Part shown: piece by piece, positions 52,092-61,742 of the stretch
How the letters are laid out: the number at the start of each line of letters is the position of its first letter
How positions within the stretch are numbered: the first letter of the stretch is position 1
Assembly (NCBI RefSeq): GCF_004923315.1
Contig: NZ_CP039650.1
Span: 248,001 to 312,000 of the forward strand
Reading direction: 5' to 3'
Length of the DNA: 64,000 bases
Source of the DNA: Azospirillum sp. TSA2s
Lineage (GTDB): Bacteria; Pseudomonadota; Alphaproteobacteria; Azospirillales; Azospirillaceae
The notes under the pieces: generated by a model
Told to the model about the DNA's origin: nothing
Seen by the model: only the letters and a program-made list of their open reading frames with translations
Database searches by the model: none
Program-made: the position numbers and the translations under genes

Positions 52092-53147
52092 TTACACCGC
52101 CCCCGCATAGCTCCAGCGCAGGGTCTCGCCGCTGCGGAAGGGCAGGACGGCGTCGCCCTCGCTGACCAGGATCAGGTCGGGGGTAACCGATGGGCGGCGT
52201 TCCAGCGCCACGCGCTCTTCGCTGACCGGCAGGTTGTAGAAACGCGGGCCGTTCAGGCTGGCGAAGGCTTCCAGCTTGTCGAGCGCACCGGCCTCGTCGA
52301 ACGCCTCGGCATAGAGTTCCAGCGCATTGGCGGCGGTGAAGCAACCGGCGCAACCGCAGGCGGCTTCCTTGGCGGTCACCGTGTGCGGGGCCGTGTCGGT
52401 GCCCAGGAAGAACGGCCCCTCGCCGGAGATCGCCGCCTCGACCAGAGCCACCCGGTGGGTTTCGCGCTTGGCGATCGGCAGGCAGTAGAGGTGCGGGCGG
52501 ATGCCGCCCTGGAAAATGTGGCTGCGGTTGATCAGCAGGTGATGCGCGGTGATGGTGGCGCCGATCCGGCCGCTGGCGGCATGCGCCCGCACGAACTGCA
52601 CGGCGTCGGCCGTGGTCACATGCTCCAGCACCACGCGCAGGGTCTGGTGACGCTCCAGCAGCGGGGCCAGGATGGTGTCGATGAACACCGCCTCGCGGTC
52701 GAAGATATCGACCGACTGGTCGGTCACCTCGCCATGGATCAGCAGCGGCATGCCGATCTCCGCCATGCGCTCCAGCACCGGGGCGATGCGGGCGATGTCG
52801 GTGACGCCATGGGCGCTGTTGGTGGTGGCATTGGCGGGATAGAGCTTGGCGGCGGCGAACACCCCGTCCTTGAAGCCCTGGGCCAGATCGTCGGCGTCGG
52901 TGCTGTCGGTCAGATAGGCGGTCATCAGCGGGGTGAAGTCCACGCCATCCGGCAGGGCATCCAGGATGCGCTCGCGATAGGCTACGGCATCAGCGGCCGT
53001 CGCCACCGGAGGCTTCAGGTTCGGCATGACGATGGCGCGGCCGAACTGGCGGGCGGTGAAGGGCAGAACCGCCTTCAGCATGGCGCCGTCGCGCAGATGG
53101 ACATGCCAGTCGTCGGGACGGCGGATGACAAGACGGTCGTTCGGCAT
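52092..53147 (-). CDS. pyrC: Dihydroorotase (PyrC type)
   Basis: Zinc amidohydrolase of 351 residues for pyrimidine synthesis. Metal ligands: H15 and H17 in DDWHVHLRDG, carboxylated lysine K101 in KLYPANATTNS, H138 in LIHGE, H176 in LEHVTT and the aspartate in GTDTAPH. Closest in layout to the E. coli PyrC type. ATG at 53147 is the first Met after an unrelated N-terminal stretch and has GGGA upstream. Confidence 0.95.
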   Translation of the reverse strand: MPNDRLVIRRPDDWHVHLRDGAMLKAVLPFTARQFGRAIVMPNLKPPVATAADAVAYRERILDALPDGVDFTPLMTAYLTDSTDADDLAQGFKDGVFAAAKLYPANATTNSAHGVTDIARIAPVLERMAEIGMPLLIHGEVTDQSVDIFDREAVFIDTILAPLLERHQTLRVVLEHVTTADAVQFVRAHAASGRIGATITAHHLLINRSHIFQGGIRPHLYCLPIAKRETHRVALVEAAISGEGPFFLGTDTAPHTVTAKEAACGCAGCFTAANALELYAEAFDEAGALDKLEAFASLNGPRFYNLPVSEERVALERRPSVTPDLILVSEGDAVLPFRSGETLRWSYAGAV

Positions 53148-53315
53148 GGATCGGGTCCCGGCGCTGGTGTCGAGGAAGGTGGCGAGCTTGGACGACGTTC
53201 TATCGCCATCGCCGCCGCATCTCAACAGAACCGGGACGCCGCATCCTCGTGCCGGAGCGCCTCCCCACCCGCCGGCCGGCGTTGGCGGGTGGGCAGGCGC
53301 AGCCGGAATGCAGCT

Positions 53316-53894
53316 TTACTGAATGGTGGTCGAGGTCTTCACCCCCAGGATGTTGTCGATCTTCGCGGCCTGCTCCGCCGTCACCGGCTTGCCGCCGATG
53401 GTGGCGAGCTGCTGCCGGGCCTCGGCCACGGCCTTGTCGCGGGCTGCGCTGTCCTTCAGCGCATGCGCGGCCAGCATCTGCTCGTGATACTTGCCGAGCT
53501 GGACCGTCAGCTGCTCGGTCGGCTTGGCGCCCAGTTCCTTGGCGACGGCATCGGCCTGGGTCTTGGTCACCTCGGCCTTCGGCGTGGCCGCGACCTGCTC
53601 ATGTTTGGTCTTGCCGGCATCGGCCTTGGTCGCGTCGGCCTTCGGCGCCTCGTGCTTCGTGGCTTCGGTCTTGGTGGTCTCGCTCTTGGTGACGGCCTTA
53701 TGGTCGGTCTTCTGCTCGACCTTCGGCGCAGTCATGGTGGAGTCGGTCGTCGCGGCGGGGGCGGACGCGGCCGGCGCGGCCGGAACGACCGTTGCGGCAC
53801 CCGCGCTCAGCACGGGGGCTGCCGCCATCAGGGCGGCAAACGCAAGGGTCGAAACGGACGAGCGGATACGCGACCCAAAGATGGTGCCGGACAT
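53316..53894 (-). CDS. Secreted Lys/Thr/Ala-rich protein, unknown
   Basis: 192-residue protein with a signal peptide (residues 1-33, SVSTLAFAALMAAAPVLSAGAA). The next 60 residues are low-complexity Lys, Thr, Ala and Glu (ATKHEAPKADATKADAGKTK), followed by a short helical C-terminus (LGKYHEQMLAAHALKDS, ARQQLATIGGKPVTAEQAAK). GGAGAAA precedes the ATG. No known family recognised; a periplasmic or surface role is inferred from the signal sequence. Confidence 0.7.
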   Translation of the reverse strand: MSGTIFGSRIRSSVSTLAFAALMAAAPVLSAGAATVVPAAPAASAPAATTDSTMTAPKVEQKTDHKAVTKSETTKTEATKHEAPKADATKADAGKTKHEQVAATPKAEVTKTQADAVAKELGAKPTEQLTVQLGKYHEQMLAAHALKDSAARDKAVAEARQQLATIGGKPVTAEQAAKIDNILGVKTSTTIQ

Positions 53895-53974
53895 TTGGTT
53901 TCTCCATTTCGGTGAACGATCCGCGCTGCGGGATCGTGCTTAGATGAACGCCGCCCCGCTGCCGTTCATTCCAC

Positions 53975-54020
53975 GCCCTTCCAAAAAATTTTCGCGGCCA
54001 CTGAAAAATTTTCCGGCGCA
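53975..54020. promoter_or_regulatory. A/T-rich direct repeat upstream of hisS
   Basis: Two AAAAATTTTC-like blocks, about 24 bases apart, between the divergent secreted protein and hisS. They stand out in this high-GC region and could be promoter upstream elements. Confidence 0.35.
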
Positions 54021-54087
54021 GGTGACGGGGCCGGCGAAAGGGGCTAGAAAACGCACGCTTTTCCTATCCAAGCGCGGACCCTCTCCG

Positions 54088-55437
54088 ATGAGCCTGATCA
54101 CGCCCCGCACCCCGCCCGGAACGATGGAGCTGCTGCCGCGCCAGCAGGTGGCCTTCCAGCGCATGCTGGACACCATCCGCCGCGGTTACGAGCGGTTCGG
54201 CTTCGTCCCCGTCGAAACCCCGGTGTTCGAGACGGTGGACACGCTGCTGACCAAGTCGGGCGGCGAGACGGAGAAGCAGGTCTATTTCGTCCAGTCCACC
54301 GGAGCGATCCAGCAGGGCAACAAGCCGGAACTGGCGCTGCGCTTCGACCTGACCGTGCCGCTCGCCCGCTATGTGGCGGAGCATGAGCGCGATCTCGCCT
54401 TCCCCTTCCGCCGCTATCAGATCCAGCGGGTCTACCGCGGCGAGCGGGCGCAGCGCGGGCGCTTCCGCGAATTCTACCAGTGCGACATCGACGTGATCGG
54501 CAAGGACAGCCTGTCCGCCCATTACGACGCCGAGATCCCGGCGGTGATCCACCATGTCTTCACCGAGCTGAACTTCGGCGGCTTCACCATCAACGTGAAC
54601 AACCGCAAGATCCTGCTGGGCCTGCTCGACGGTCTGGGCGTTGCCGACGCCGACACCCGCGTCCTGGTTCTGCGCGAGATCGACAAGCTGGACAAGATCG
54701 GCCGCGACAAGGTGCGCGCGAGCCTCCTGGGCCTTGGCGTGACCGAGCATGCCGCCGACACCATCCTGTCGCTGATCGACATGAAGGGCACGAACGCCGA
54801 AACGCTGGCCGCACTCGGCGCGCTCGACATCGAGAACGCCATCTTCCGCGAAGGCGTCGGCGAACTGACCACCGTCATCGAGGGGCTGAAGGCCTTCCAG
54901 GTGCCGGAGGGGACGGTGCGCATCAACCTCGCCATCGCGCGTGGCCTGGATTACTACACGGGCACCGTCTACGAGACCTTCCTGAACGACCATCCCGGCA
55001 TCGGTTCGGTCTGCTCGGGCGGGCGCTACGAGAATCTCGCCAGCCACTACACCAAGTCGAAGCTGCCCGGCGTCGGCATCTCCATCGGCGCCACCCGCCT
55101 GTTCTACCAGTTGATGGAGGCCGGCATCATCAAGGACGCCGCTCCCACCGCCCAGGTGCTGGTGACCCAGATGGACCCCGCCCTGTCCGCCGACTATTTC
55201 CGCATGGCCAGCGAGCTGCGCGCCGCCGGCATCAACACGGAAATCCAGCTGGACGGCGGCAAGATCGCCAAGCAGATGAAGTATGCCGACCGCGCCGGCA
55301 TCCCCGTCGTCCTGCTGATGGGCTCCGACGAGAAGACCCGCGGCACAGCGACCCTGAAGCATCTGGTGAAGGGCGAGCAGGTCGAGGTTCCGCTGGGTGA
55401 ACTGGCGGTGCGGGCGAAGGCATTGCTGGAGGGGTGA
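54088..55437 (+). CDS. hisS: Histidyl-tRNA synthetase
   Basis: Class II synthetase of 449 residues. Motif 2 is seen as YRGERAQRGRFREFYQCDID, the histidine loop as RGLDYYTGTVYE, and motif 3 as LPGVGISIGATRLFY. The C-terminal anticodon-binding domain carries QVLVTQMDPAL. ATG at 54088 (MSLITPRTPPGTMELLPRQ) is the first family-like start. It precedes the penicillin-binding gene by about 96 bases. Confidence 0.95.
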   Translation: MSLITPRTPPGTMELLPRQQVAFQRMLDTIRRGYERFGFVPVETPVFETVDTLLTKSGGETEKQVYFVQSTGAIQQGNKPELALRFDLTVPLARYVAEHERDLAFPFRRYQIQRVYRGERAQRGRFREFYQCDIDVIGKDSLSAHYDAEIPAVIHHVFTELNFGGFTINVNNRKILLGLLDGLGVADADTRVLVLREIDKLDKIGRDKVRASLLGLGVTEHAADTILSLIDMKGTNAETLAALGALDIENAIFREGVGELTTVIEGLKAFQVPEGTVRINLAIARGLDYYTGTVYETFLNDHPGIGSVCSGGRYENLASHYTKSKLPGVGISIGATRLFYQLMEAGIIKDAAPTAQVLVTQMDPALSADYFRMASELRAAGINTEIQLDGGKIAKQMKYADRAGIPVVLLMGSDEKTRGTATLKHLVKGEQVEVPLGELAVRAKALLEG

Positions 55438-55533
55438 GGGGTACCGCCTTAAACTCCCCGTTAACCATAAATCCCCTATCGTTCCGGCCTACACCGACCG
55501 TGTGAGTCGGGCGGCAGGGGGTTCGCTTCCGAT

Positions 55534-58500
55534 ATGGCCAAGGGGTGGATGCAGGTTGGGCGTTGGGCCCGGCGGGCGGCGATCGGCGCGACGCTGGCGA
55601 CCACCATGGCTGCCGCCGGTTATGCCGGGTGGCAGGAGATGCAGACCTCGCGTCTCCAGGCCCGGCTGCTCTCCGGCGTCGCCCGGTCGATGACCGTCTC
55701 CCTGCGCGAAGGTCCCAATCCCCAGGCGCGCTATCCCAAGCATGGGCCGTACAACGAGCGGCTCGGCTACACCGCCCTGCCCGGCTATCTCGACGCGCTG
55801 ACCCATGACCTCTATGCGGTCGAACGGCAGGCGGTGCTGTCCCCTGCGCTCGACCGCTTCATGGCAGGCGGCGGCTTTCCGATCTATCGCGAGAAGACGC
55901 AGGCCGGGCTGACCCTGCTCGACCGCAACGGCGCCGTCATGTATTCGGCGCGCTATCCCGAACGGGTGTTCGACGGCTTCGACGATGTGCCGAAGCTGGT
56001 CGCCGACACGCTGCTGTTCATCGAGAATCGCGAGTTGCTGGACGCCGACCAGCCGCGCCGCAATCCGGCGGTGGAATGGGACCGCTTCGGTGCGGCGGTG
56101 GCGATGCTGCCCTTGCAGATGGTCCGGCCGGGTCAGCGTTCCCCCGGCGGCTCGACGCTCGCCACCCAGATCGAGAAGTACCGCCATTCGCCCGACGGAC
56201 AGACCACCGGCAGTGTGGAGAAGCTGCGCCAGATGACGTCGGCCAGCGTCCGCGCCTACAGCGACGGCGAGGATACAACGCAGGCCCGCCGCCGCATCCT
56301 GGTCGATTACCTGAACTCCACGCCGCTGACGGCAAGGGTCGGCTTCGGCGAGGTGAACGGGCTGGGCGACGGGCTGTGGGCCTGGTTCGGCACCGACCTG
56401 TCGATCGCCAAGCGCGTGCTGGCCGAACCGGCACCGGACCTTCGCACCCTGAAGCTGAAGGCGCTGGCCTACAAGCAGGTGCTCGGCCTGCTGCTGGCGC
56501 AGCGGCGGCCCTCCCATTACCTGATCCAGGACCGCGCCGCGCTCAACCGGCTGGCCGATGCCCACCTGCGGGCGCTGGCGCAGGCTGGGGTGATCGATCC
56601 GGCGCTGCGCGACGCTGCCATCGCCACGCCGCTGGCCTTCCGCGAGGAGGCGCCGACCGCCCCCGCCACCTCCTTCGTCGAGCAGAAGGCGACCAACGCC
56701 ATCCGCGCCCGGCTGCTGGGCATGCTCGGCGTTTCCAACCTCTATGCGCTCGACCGGATCGACCTAACCGCGCAATCCACCCTGGATGCGGAGACGCAGG
56801 CCCGCGTCGTGGAGGTGCTGGGCAAACTGAACGAACCCAACTTTGCCCGCTCGCTCGGGCTGACCGGCGAACGGCTGCTCGACGCCCGCAACAACGACCT
56901 GTCGAAGCTGGTCTACTCGATCACGCTGTACGAGCGGGGTCCGGAGGCCAATTACCTGCGCGTCCAGGCCGACAACCTCGACCAGCCGCTCGACATCAAC
57001 GACGGGGCGAAGCTCGATCTCGGCTCCACCGCCAAGCTGCGCACGCTGACCACCTATCTGGAGATCGTCGCCGAACTGCACAGCCGCTACGCCCATCTAC
57101 CGAAGGACCTGCTGGCCGATGTCGAGGACGAGGCGTCGGACAATCTGACCCGCTGGGCCACCTCCTGGCTTGCCGCCTCCCCTGACCGCCGGCTGCCGGC
57201 CATGCTGGACGCGGCGATGGAGCGGCGCTATTCCGCCGGCCCCGGCGAGGTGTTCTTCACCGGCGGCGGCCAGCACAGCTTCGTGAACTTCAACAAGGAC
57301 GACAACGGCCGCATCCTGACCGTGCAGGAGGCGTTGCGGAACAGCGTCAACCTGCCCTTCATCCGGCTGATGCGCGACGTCGTCCAGTTCTATATGGACG
57401 AGGGGGCCGACGACGGCGCCGACATCCTGCGCTCGCCCGACCACCCGGCCCGGCAGGCCTATCTCGCCCGCTTCGCCGACCGCGAGGGCTCGGACTTCCT
57501 GAACCGCTTCTACAACGACTACCGCAAGCGCACACCGGACGAGGCGCTGGCCCGGCTGGCGACCCGCTCGCGCCCGGTGCCGCACCGGCTGGCGGTGATC
57601 TTCCGCACCGTGCGGCCCAAGGCCGGGCTGGCCGAGTTCTCCGCCTTCCTGCGCGCCCGGCTGCCGAAGTTGGCGTTGTCCGACGGGCAGCTTTCGGCGC
57701 TCTACGCCAAATACGGGCCGGACCGCTTCCCGCTGAACGATTTGGGCTATCTCGCCCGCGTCCATCCGCTGGAACTGTGGCTCGTCGCCTATCTCCAGCA
57801 GCATCCCGGCGCCACGCGGGCCGAGGTGCTGGCCGCCAGCGCCGACGAACGCCAGGAAAGCTACCGCTGGCTGTTCAAGAAGGGCATGGCCGCCCAGAAC
57901 ACCCGCATCCGCATCGGGCTGGAGGAGGAGGCGTTCCAGCGCATCACCGCCCAGTGGCGCAGCGTCGGCTACCCGTTCGAAACGCTGGTGCCGTCGCTGG
58001 CGACCGCCATCGGCAGCTCGGCCGACCGCCCGGCGGCGCTGGCGGAGCTGATGGGGCTGATCCTGAACGACGGGGTGCGCCAGCCGACGGTGAAGATCCG
58101 CTCGCTGCATTTCGCCGCCGGCACGCCTTATGAGGCGAAGCTGGGGCTGGGGCCGCTGAAGGGCGAGCGCGTGCTGCGGCCGGAGGTCTGCGCCACCCTG
58201 CGCCGCGCGCTGATGGATGTGGCGCAGAACGGCACCGCGAAACGGGTCTGGGGCTCCTTCAAGGACCCGTCCGGCGCGCCGATCCCGATGGGCGGCAAGA
58301 CCGGCACCGGCGACCATCGGCTGGACCGCTGGGGGCCGGGCGGCGTGCTGATCGAATCGAAGGCGGTCAACCGCACCGCGACCTTCGTCTTCTACATCGG
58401 CGACCGCTTCTTCGGGACGATGACCGCCTTCGTCCATGGGCCGGAGGCCGACAACTACCGCTTCACCAGCGCCCTGCCCGCCCAGCTTCTGAAAAGCCTC

Positions 58501-58578
58501 GCCCCGGCGCTGCAGCCGCTGATCGACCAGGGCGCCACCCGCACCGCCGACACGCGCACGACACCCACCGGCCTGTAA
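55534..58578 (+). CDS. Atypical class A penicillin-binding protein (transglycosylase-transpeptidase)
   Basis: Large envelope protein of 1014 residues with an N-terminal membrane helix (about 14-32). The GT51 region has LFIENRELLD at 162-170, where the usual motif is ED-R-F-x-x-H, and GGSTLATQIEKYRHS where GGSTITQQ is expected. The catalytic glutamate is kept as E164. The transpeptidase domain has GSTAK (about 495), SVN (about 603) and KTGTGD (about 920). It is long for the family, with extra helical insertions. Peptidoglycan polymerisation is inferred; altered motifs leave activity open. Confidence 0.82.
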   Translation: MAKGWMQVGRWARRAAIGATLATTMAAAGYAGWQEMQTSRLQARLLSGVARSMTVSLREGPNPQARYPKHGPYNERLGYTALPGYLDALTHDLYAVERQAVLSPALDRFMAGGGFPIYREKTQAGLTLLDRNGAVMYSARYPERVFDGFDDVPKLVADTLLFIENRELLDADQPRRNPAVEWDRFGAAVAMLPLQMVRPGQRSPGGSTLATQIEKYRHSPDGQTTGSVEKLRQMTSASVRAYSDGEDTTQARRRILVDYLNSTPLTARVGFGEVNGLGDGLWAWFGTDLSIAKRVLAEPAPDLRTLKLKALAYKQVLGLLLAQRRPSHYLIQDRAALNRLADAHLRALAQAGVIDPALRDAAIATPLAFREEAPTAPATSFVEQKATNAIRARLLGMLGVSNLYALDRIDLTAQSTLDAETQARVVEVLGKLNEPNFARSLGLTGERLLDARNNDLSKLVYSITLYERGPEANYLRVQADNLDQPLDINDGAKLDLGSTAKLRTLTTYLEIVAELHSRYAHLPKDLLADVEDEASDNLTRWATSWLAASPDRRLPAMLDAAMERRYSAGPGEVFFTGGGQHSFVNFNKDDNGRILTVQEALRNSVNLPFIRLMRDVVQFYMDEGADDGADILRSPDHPARQAYLARFADREGSDFLNRFYNDYRKRTPDEALARLATRSRPVPHRLAVIFRTVRPKAGLAEFSAFLRARLPKLALSDGQLSALYAKYGPDRFPLNDLGYLARVHPLELWLVAYLQQHPGATRAEVLAASADERQESYRWLFKKGMAAQNTRIRIGLEEEAFQRITAQWRSVGYPFETLVPSLATAIGSSADRPAALAELMGLILNDGVRQPTVKIRSLHFAAGTPYEAKLGLGPLKGERVLRPEVCATLRRALMDVAQNGTAKRVWGSFKDPSGAPIPMGGKTGTGDHRLDRWGPGGVLIESKAVNRTATFVFYIGDRFFGTMTAFVHGPEADNYRFTSALPAQLLKSLAPALQPLIDQGATRTADTRTTPTGL

Positions 58579-58608
58579 GGCGGAATGACCGGCCTCTTGC
58601 AGCCGGGC

Positions 58609-59016
58609 CTATTGCAACCTGGTGGCGGCGATCTTGGCGGTGTCGACCGGGGTGGCTGTGCAGCCGCCCAGCGTCGGGCCGACCGGAAGCTCGCCGAAGG
58701 CGGCAAGCGCGCCTTCCGCCTTCAGTCGGCCGACGAAACCGGGCTCCACCCCGCGGGCGACCCAGGCGAACCCCAGCCAGGTGGAGCGGACCGGCTCGCC
58801 GCCCGCCCGAACCATCGCCGTCATCGCCTCGGCATCGCTGGTGCCGGGGGAAAAGACCGCCAGCATCAGGCCGTCGGTCGCATCCGGCAGCGCGGCGCGC
58901 TGCAGCGACAGCCCCATCAGCCCGGCCCAGACCAGCAGGATGCCGCCCAGCAGCGCCGCGGCAAGCCCGTGGCCGATGGGAAGTCCGGAAGGGGATTGGG
59001 CGGGGCTGTCGCTCAT
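58609..59016 (-). CDS. Small single-helix membrane protein, unknown
   Basis: 135-residue protein with one membrane helix at about 17-38 (GLAAALLGGILLVWAGLMGL) and a periplasmic C-terminal part containing VFSPGTSDAEAMTAMVRAGG. AAGGTAG precedes the ATG. It follows the MFS gene after 11 bases on the same strand, suggesting co-transcription. No family recognised. Confidence 0.65.
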   Translation of the reverse strand: MSDSPAQSPSGLPIGHGLAAALLGGILLVWAGLMGLSLQRAALPDATDGLMLAVFSPGTSDAEAMTAMVRAGGEPVRSTWLGFAWVARGVEPGFVGRLKAEGALAAFGELPVGPTLGGCTATPVDTAKIAATRLQ

Positions 59017-59027
59017 GGTGGTCTACC

Positions 59028-60278
59028 TTACGCCTTCGCCTCGGCCGCCGCCAGCGACGGAGCCGGCTTCTCGGCGATCGGCCAGTGGACGATGGTCGCG
59101 AACATGGCCAGCGCCACGCCCAGCCACCAGACGACGTCGTAGGATCCCGTGCGCTCGTACAGCACGCCGCCGAGCCAGACGCCCAGGAAGCCGCCGACCT
59201 GATGGCTGAAGAAGGCGAAACCGTAGAGCGTGCCCATGTAGCGGGTGCCGAACATCAGCGCGACGAGCCCGGAGGTCGGCGGCACGGTGGACAGCCACAG
59301 CAGGCCCATGACCGCGGCGTAGAGGATCACCGTCACCGGCGAGATCGGCACAAGGATGAAGATGGCCGTCGCGATGCCGCGCGAGAAATAGTTGGCGCAC
59401 AGCAGATAGCGCTTGCTGACCTTGCCCGCGAGGATGCCGGACGCGTAGGAGCCGATGACGTTGAACAGGCCGATCAGCGCCAGCGCCCAGGCGGCGAGCG
59501 ACGCGCTGATGCCGGCCTCGGTCAGGTAGGGCGGCAGATGGGTGGTGATGAAGGCCAGCTGGAAGCCGCAGACGAAGAAGCCGGCGACCAGCAGCACATA
59601 GCTGCGGTGCTGGAAGGCCTGCCGCACCGCGGCGATGTAGCCGATGTTGGCGCCGGTCACCGCCGGGGTGCCGCTCGCCGTCATGCCCTTCGGACCGGGG
59701 AAGACGCCGGCCAGCAGCGGCACCGCGATCATTGAGGCCGCCAGCAGCAGCAGGGCGGTCTGCCAGCCGAAGCCGGCGATGAAGGCCTGCCCCATCGGTG
59801 CGAACAGGAACTGGCCCATCGATCCGGCGGCGGTGGCGATGCCGACCGACCAGCTGCGCTGTTCCGGCGGCAACAGCCGGGTGAAGCCCGCGATGATGAT
59901 GCCGAAGGACGCGCCGGACAGGCCGAGCCCGATCAGCACACCGGCGGTCAGGTACAACTCCACACTGGTGGTGGCGTAGGGCATCAGCGCCAGACCGGCC
60001 GCATAGAGAATGCCGCCGCCGGCCAGCACCGGGGCCGGGCCGTAGCGGTCGGTCAGCGCCCCGGCGAAGGGGCCGCCGGCGCCCCACAGGATGTTCTGGA
60101 TCGCCATCGCCAGTGCGAAGACGTCGCGGCCCCAGCCGCGCGTTTCCGAAAGCGGGCCGATGAACAGACCCATGCTGGACCGCGGTCCGAAGGCCAGCAT
60201 TGAAATCAGGCAGCCGCAAACGACGACGAGTGCGGGCGTCCTCCAGGAGGGCGCCGGTGCGGGGGTGGCGGTGGTCAA
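59028..60278 (-). CDS. MFS transporter
   Basis: Twelve-helix MFS protein of 416 residues, probably exporting or taking up a small metabolite. LTDRYGPAPVLAGGG follows helix 2, and GSMGQFLFAPMGQAFIAGFGW is a conserved middle segment. The start is TTG at 60278: GGGAGGA lies five bases upstream, while the longer ATG start at 60308 has no such site. It lies downstream of a LysR gene on the same strand with a 112-base gap, so that regulator may control it. Confidence 0.82.
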   Translation of the reverse strand: MTTATPAPAPSWRTPALVVVCGCLISMLAFGPRSSMGLFIGPLSETRGWGRDVFALAMAIQNILWGAGGPFAGALTDRYGPAPVLAGGGILYAAGLALMPYATTSVELYLTAGVLIGLGLSGASFGIIIAGFTRLLPPEQRSWSVGIATAAGSMGQFLFAPMGQAFIAGFGWQTALLLLAASMIAVPLLAGVFPGPKGMTASGTPAVTGANIGYIAAVRQAFQHRSYVLLVAGFFVCGFQLAFITTHLPPYLTEAGISASLAAWALALIGLFNVIGSYASGILAGKVSKRYLLCANYFSRGIATAIFILVPISPVTVILYAAVMGLLWLSTVPPTSGLVALMFGTRYMGTLYGFAFFSHQVGGFLGVWLGGVLYERTGSYDVVWWLGVALAMFATIVHWPIAEKPAPSLAAAEAKA

Positions 60279-60390
60279 GGCGTCCTCCCGGAAGGGTGGG
60301 TCCGGCATTGCGCGCCGGTGTTGTGGAACTGCTATGCCCCGACGATAGGCGGGCACCAACAGTTCGGCAAATTCATAATCGGCAACCGGG

Positions 60391-61329
60391 TCATTCCGCG
60401 GCGGAATGCAGGATGGGAGGTGGCGCGGTCCGGCGATCGGGCCGATGCGAGGCTGACAACTCATGCCGCAGCGACTGCTCCAGCCTGTCGAACACCGGGG
60501 CGATGCGACCGGTCGTCCGCGACTGGATCAGCCAGATCGTCACCGCCATCCGGAAATCGGGCAATTCGAGTGGCCGGACGGCGACCGCACCGGGAATCGG
60601 CGCGATCAGCCCCATCGGCGCCAGACCGAAGCCGACTCCGCGTGCCACCAGCGACACCAGCAGGCTCTGGTCATAGGCCTCCACCGTCACGTTCGGCTGC
60701 AGGCCGAGCGGCGCCAGCGCCTGATGAAGCGCCTCCCGATACCGGCAGCCGTTCGGCTGCAACACCCAGCCGCGCCGGTTCATGGCGGCCAGATCGGCGG
60801 AACCGTCGCCGGGAGATGCGATGATGCTGACCGGTTCGGTCCCGATCCGGCGGACCGGCAAATCGTCGGGCGGCGCCTGATCGTCGCACATCAGGATCAG
60901 CGCACCATCCAGGCTGCCGGCGCGAACCTGCTCGATCAGCGGGTTGCTCCAGTCCGCATGCAGCCGCAGGGTCAGGCCGGGGAAGCCGGCGCGCAACTCG
61001 TCCAGAGGCCGGCCGGCGGCCAGCGCGGTCAGCACATGCGCCGTCCCCAGCCGCAGCAGCCCGCGCGGCTCCGCCGACCCGGCGAAGGCGTCGGCGAAGT
61101 CGCTGGTCGCCGCCAGGATGCGCCTTGCATGGGCCAGCGCCAGTTCGCCGTCGCGGGTCAGGGCCAACGGCTTGGTCTGCCGGTCGAACAGCACGACGCC
61201 CAATTCCGCCTCCAGCCGCTGGATCAGCCGAGACACGGCCGACTGAGTCAGCCCCAGCCGGTTGCCGGCCTCCTGCACCGACTGCGCATCGGCCACGGCG
61301 ATGAAGGTGCGGATCTCGTTGAGCTTCAT
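60391..61329 (-). CDS. LysR-family regulator coupled to vapC
   Basis: Regulator of 312 residues. Helix-turn-helix at residues 1-60 (MKLNEIRTFIAVADAQSVQE, LGLTQSAVSRLIQRLEAELG). The effector domain begins LLRLGTAHVLTALAAGR. Its ATG overlaps the vapC stop by four bases (ATGA), so it is translated from the toxin transcript as well as possibly its own. The MFS gene downstream is a likely target. Confidence 0.88.
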   Translation of the reverse strand: MKLNEIRTFIAVADAQSVQEAGNRLGLTQSAVSRLIQRLEAELGVVLFDRQTKPLALTRDGELALAHARRILAATSDFADAFAGSAEPRGLLRLGTAHVLTALAAGRPLDELRAGFPGLTLRLHADWSNPLIEQVRAGSLDGALILMCDDQAPPDDLPVRRIGTEPVSIIASPGDGSADLAAMNRRGWVLQPNGCRYREALHQALAPLGLQPNVTVEAYDQSLLVSLVARGVGFGLAPMGLIAPIPGAVAVRPLELPDFRMAVTIWLIQSRTTGRIAPVFDRLEQSLRHELSASHRPDRRTAPPPILHSAAE

Positions 61330-61742
61330 GGGGCCTCGAACGGGTTCAGCAAAGGAATCCCAAAGGCTTGGAAGTCACGGACATTGCGAGTGGCGATCGT
61401 CAGCCCGTGGGCCTGTGCCGTGGCCGCGATCAGTGCGTCCACTGGATCGCAGTTGCGGTGAACATTGCGAAGATGCCCCCAGAACGTCGCGACCGTAAGC
61501 GACACGGGCAGTATGCACTCGGTCCAGGTCTCCACGCCTTTTATCCAAAGGTCGAGCTGTTCTGCCTTTGCAGCATTGGTTGGACGGAGATTGGCAATTC
61601 CGCGGTGAATTTCCCCGATGCTGATGACGCTGATGAAGGCTTGCGACGGTGGAAGATGCTCCAGCCAGGCAATTGCTTGCGGATCCGGTCTCGGCCGCCT
61701 TGGCTCAGACAAGATATTGGTATCCAGCAGGAAGCCCATCAT
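61326..61742 (-). CDS. vapC: PIN-domain toxin (VapC family)
   Basis: Ribonuclease toxin of 138 residues. Acidic active-site residues are visible: D7 (LLDTNILSE), E44 (ISIGEIHRG), D102 (DPVDALIAATA) and D123 (RNVRDFQ). It is coupled to the antitoxin upstream (overlapping stop and start) and to a LysR gene downstream. Target RNA is unknown, typically initiator tRNA or rRNA in this family. Confidence 0.9.
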   Translation of the reverse strand: MMGFLLDTNILSEPRRPRPDPQAIAWLEHLPPSQAFISVISIGEIHRGIANLRPTNAAKAEQLDLWIKGVETWTECILPVSLTVATFWGHLRNVHRNCDPVDALIAATAQAHGLTIATRNVRDFQAFGIPLLNPFEAP

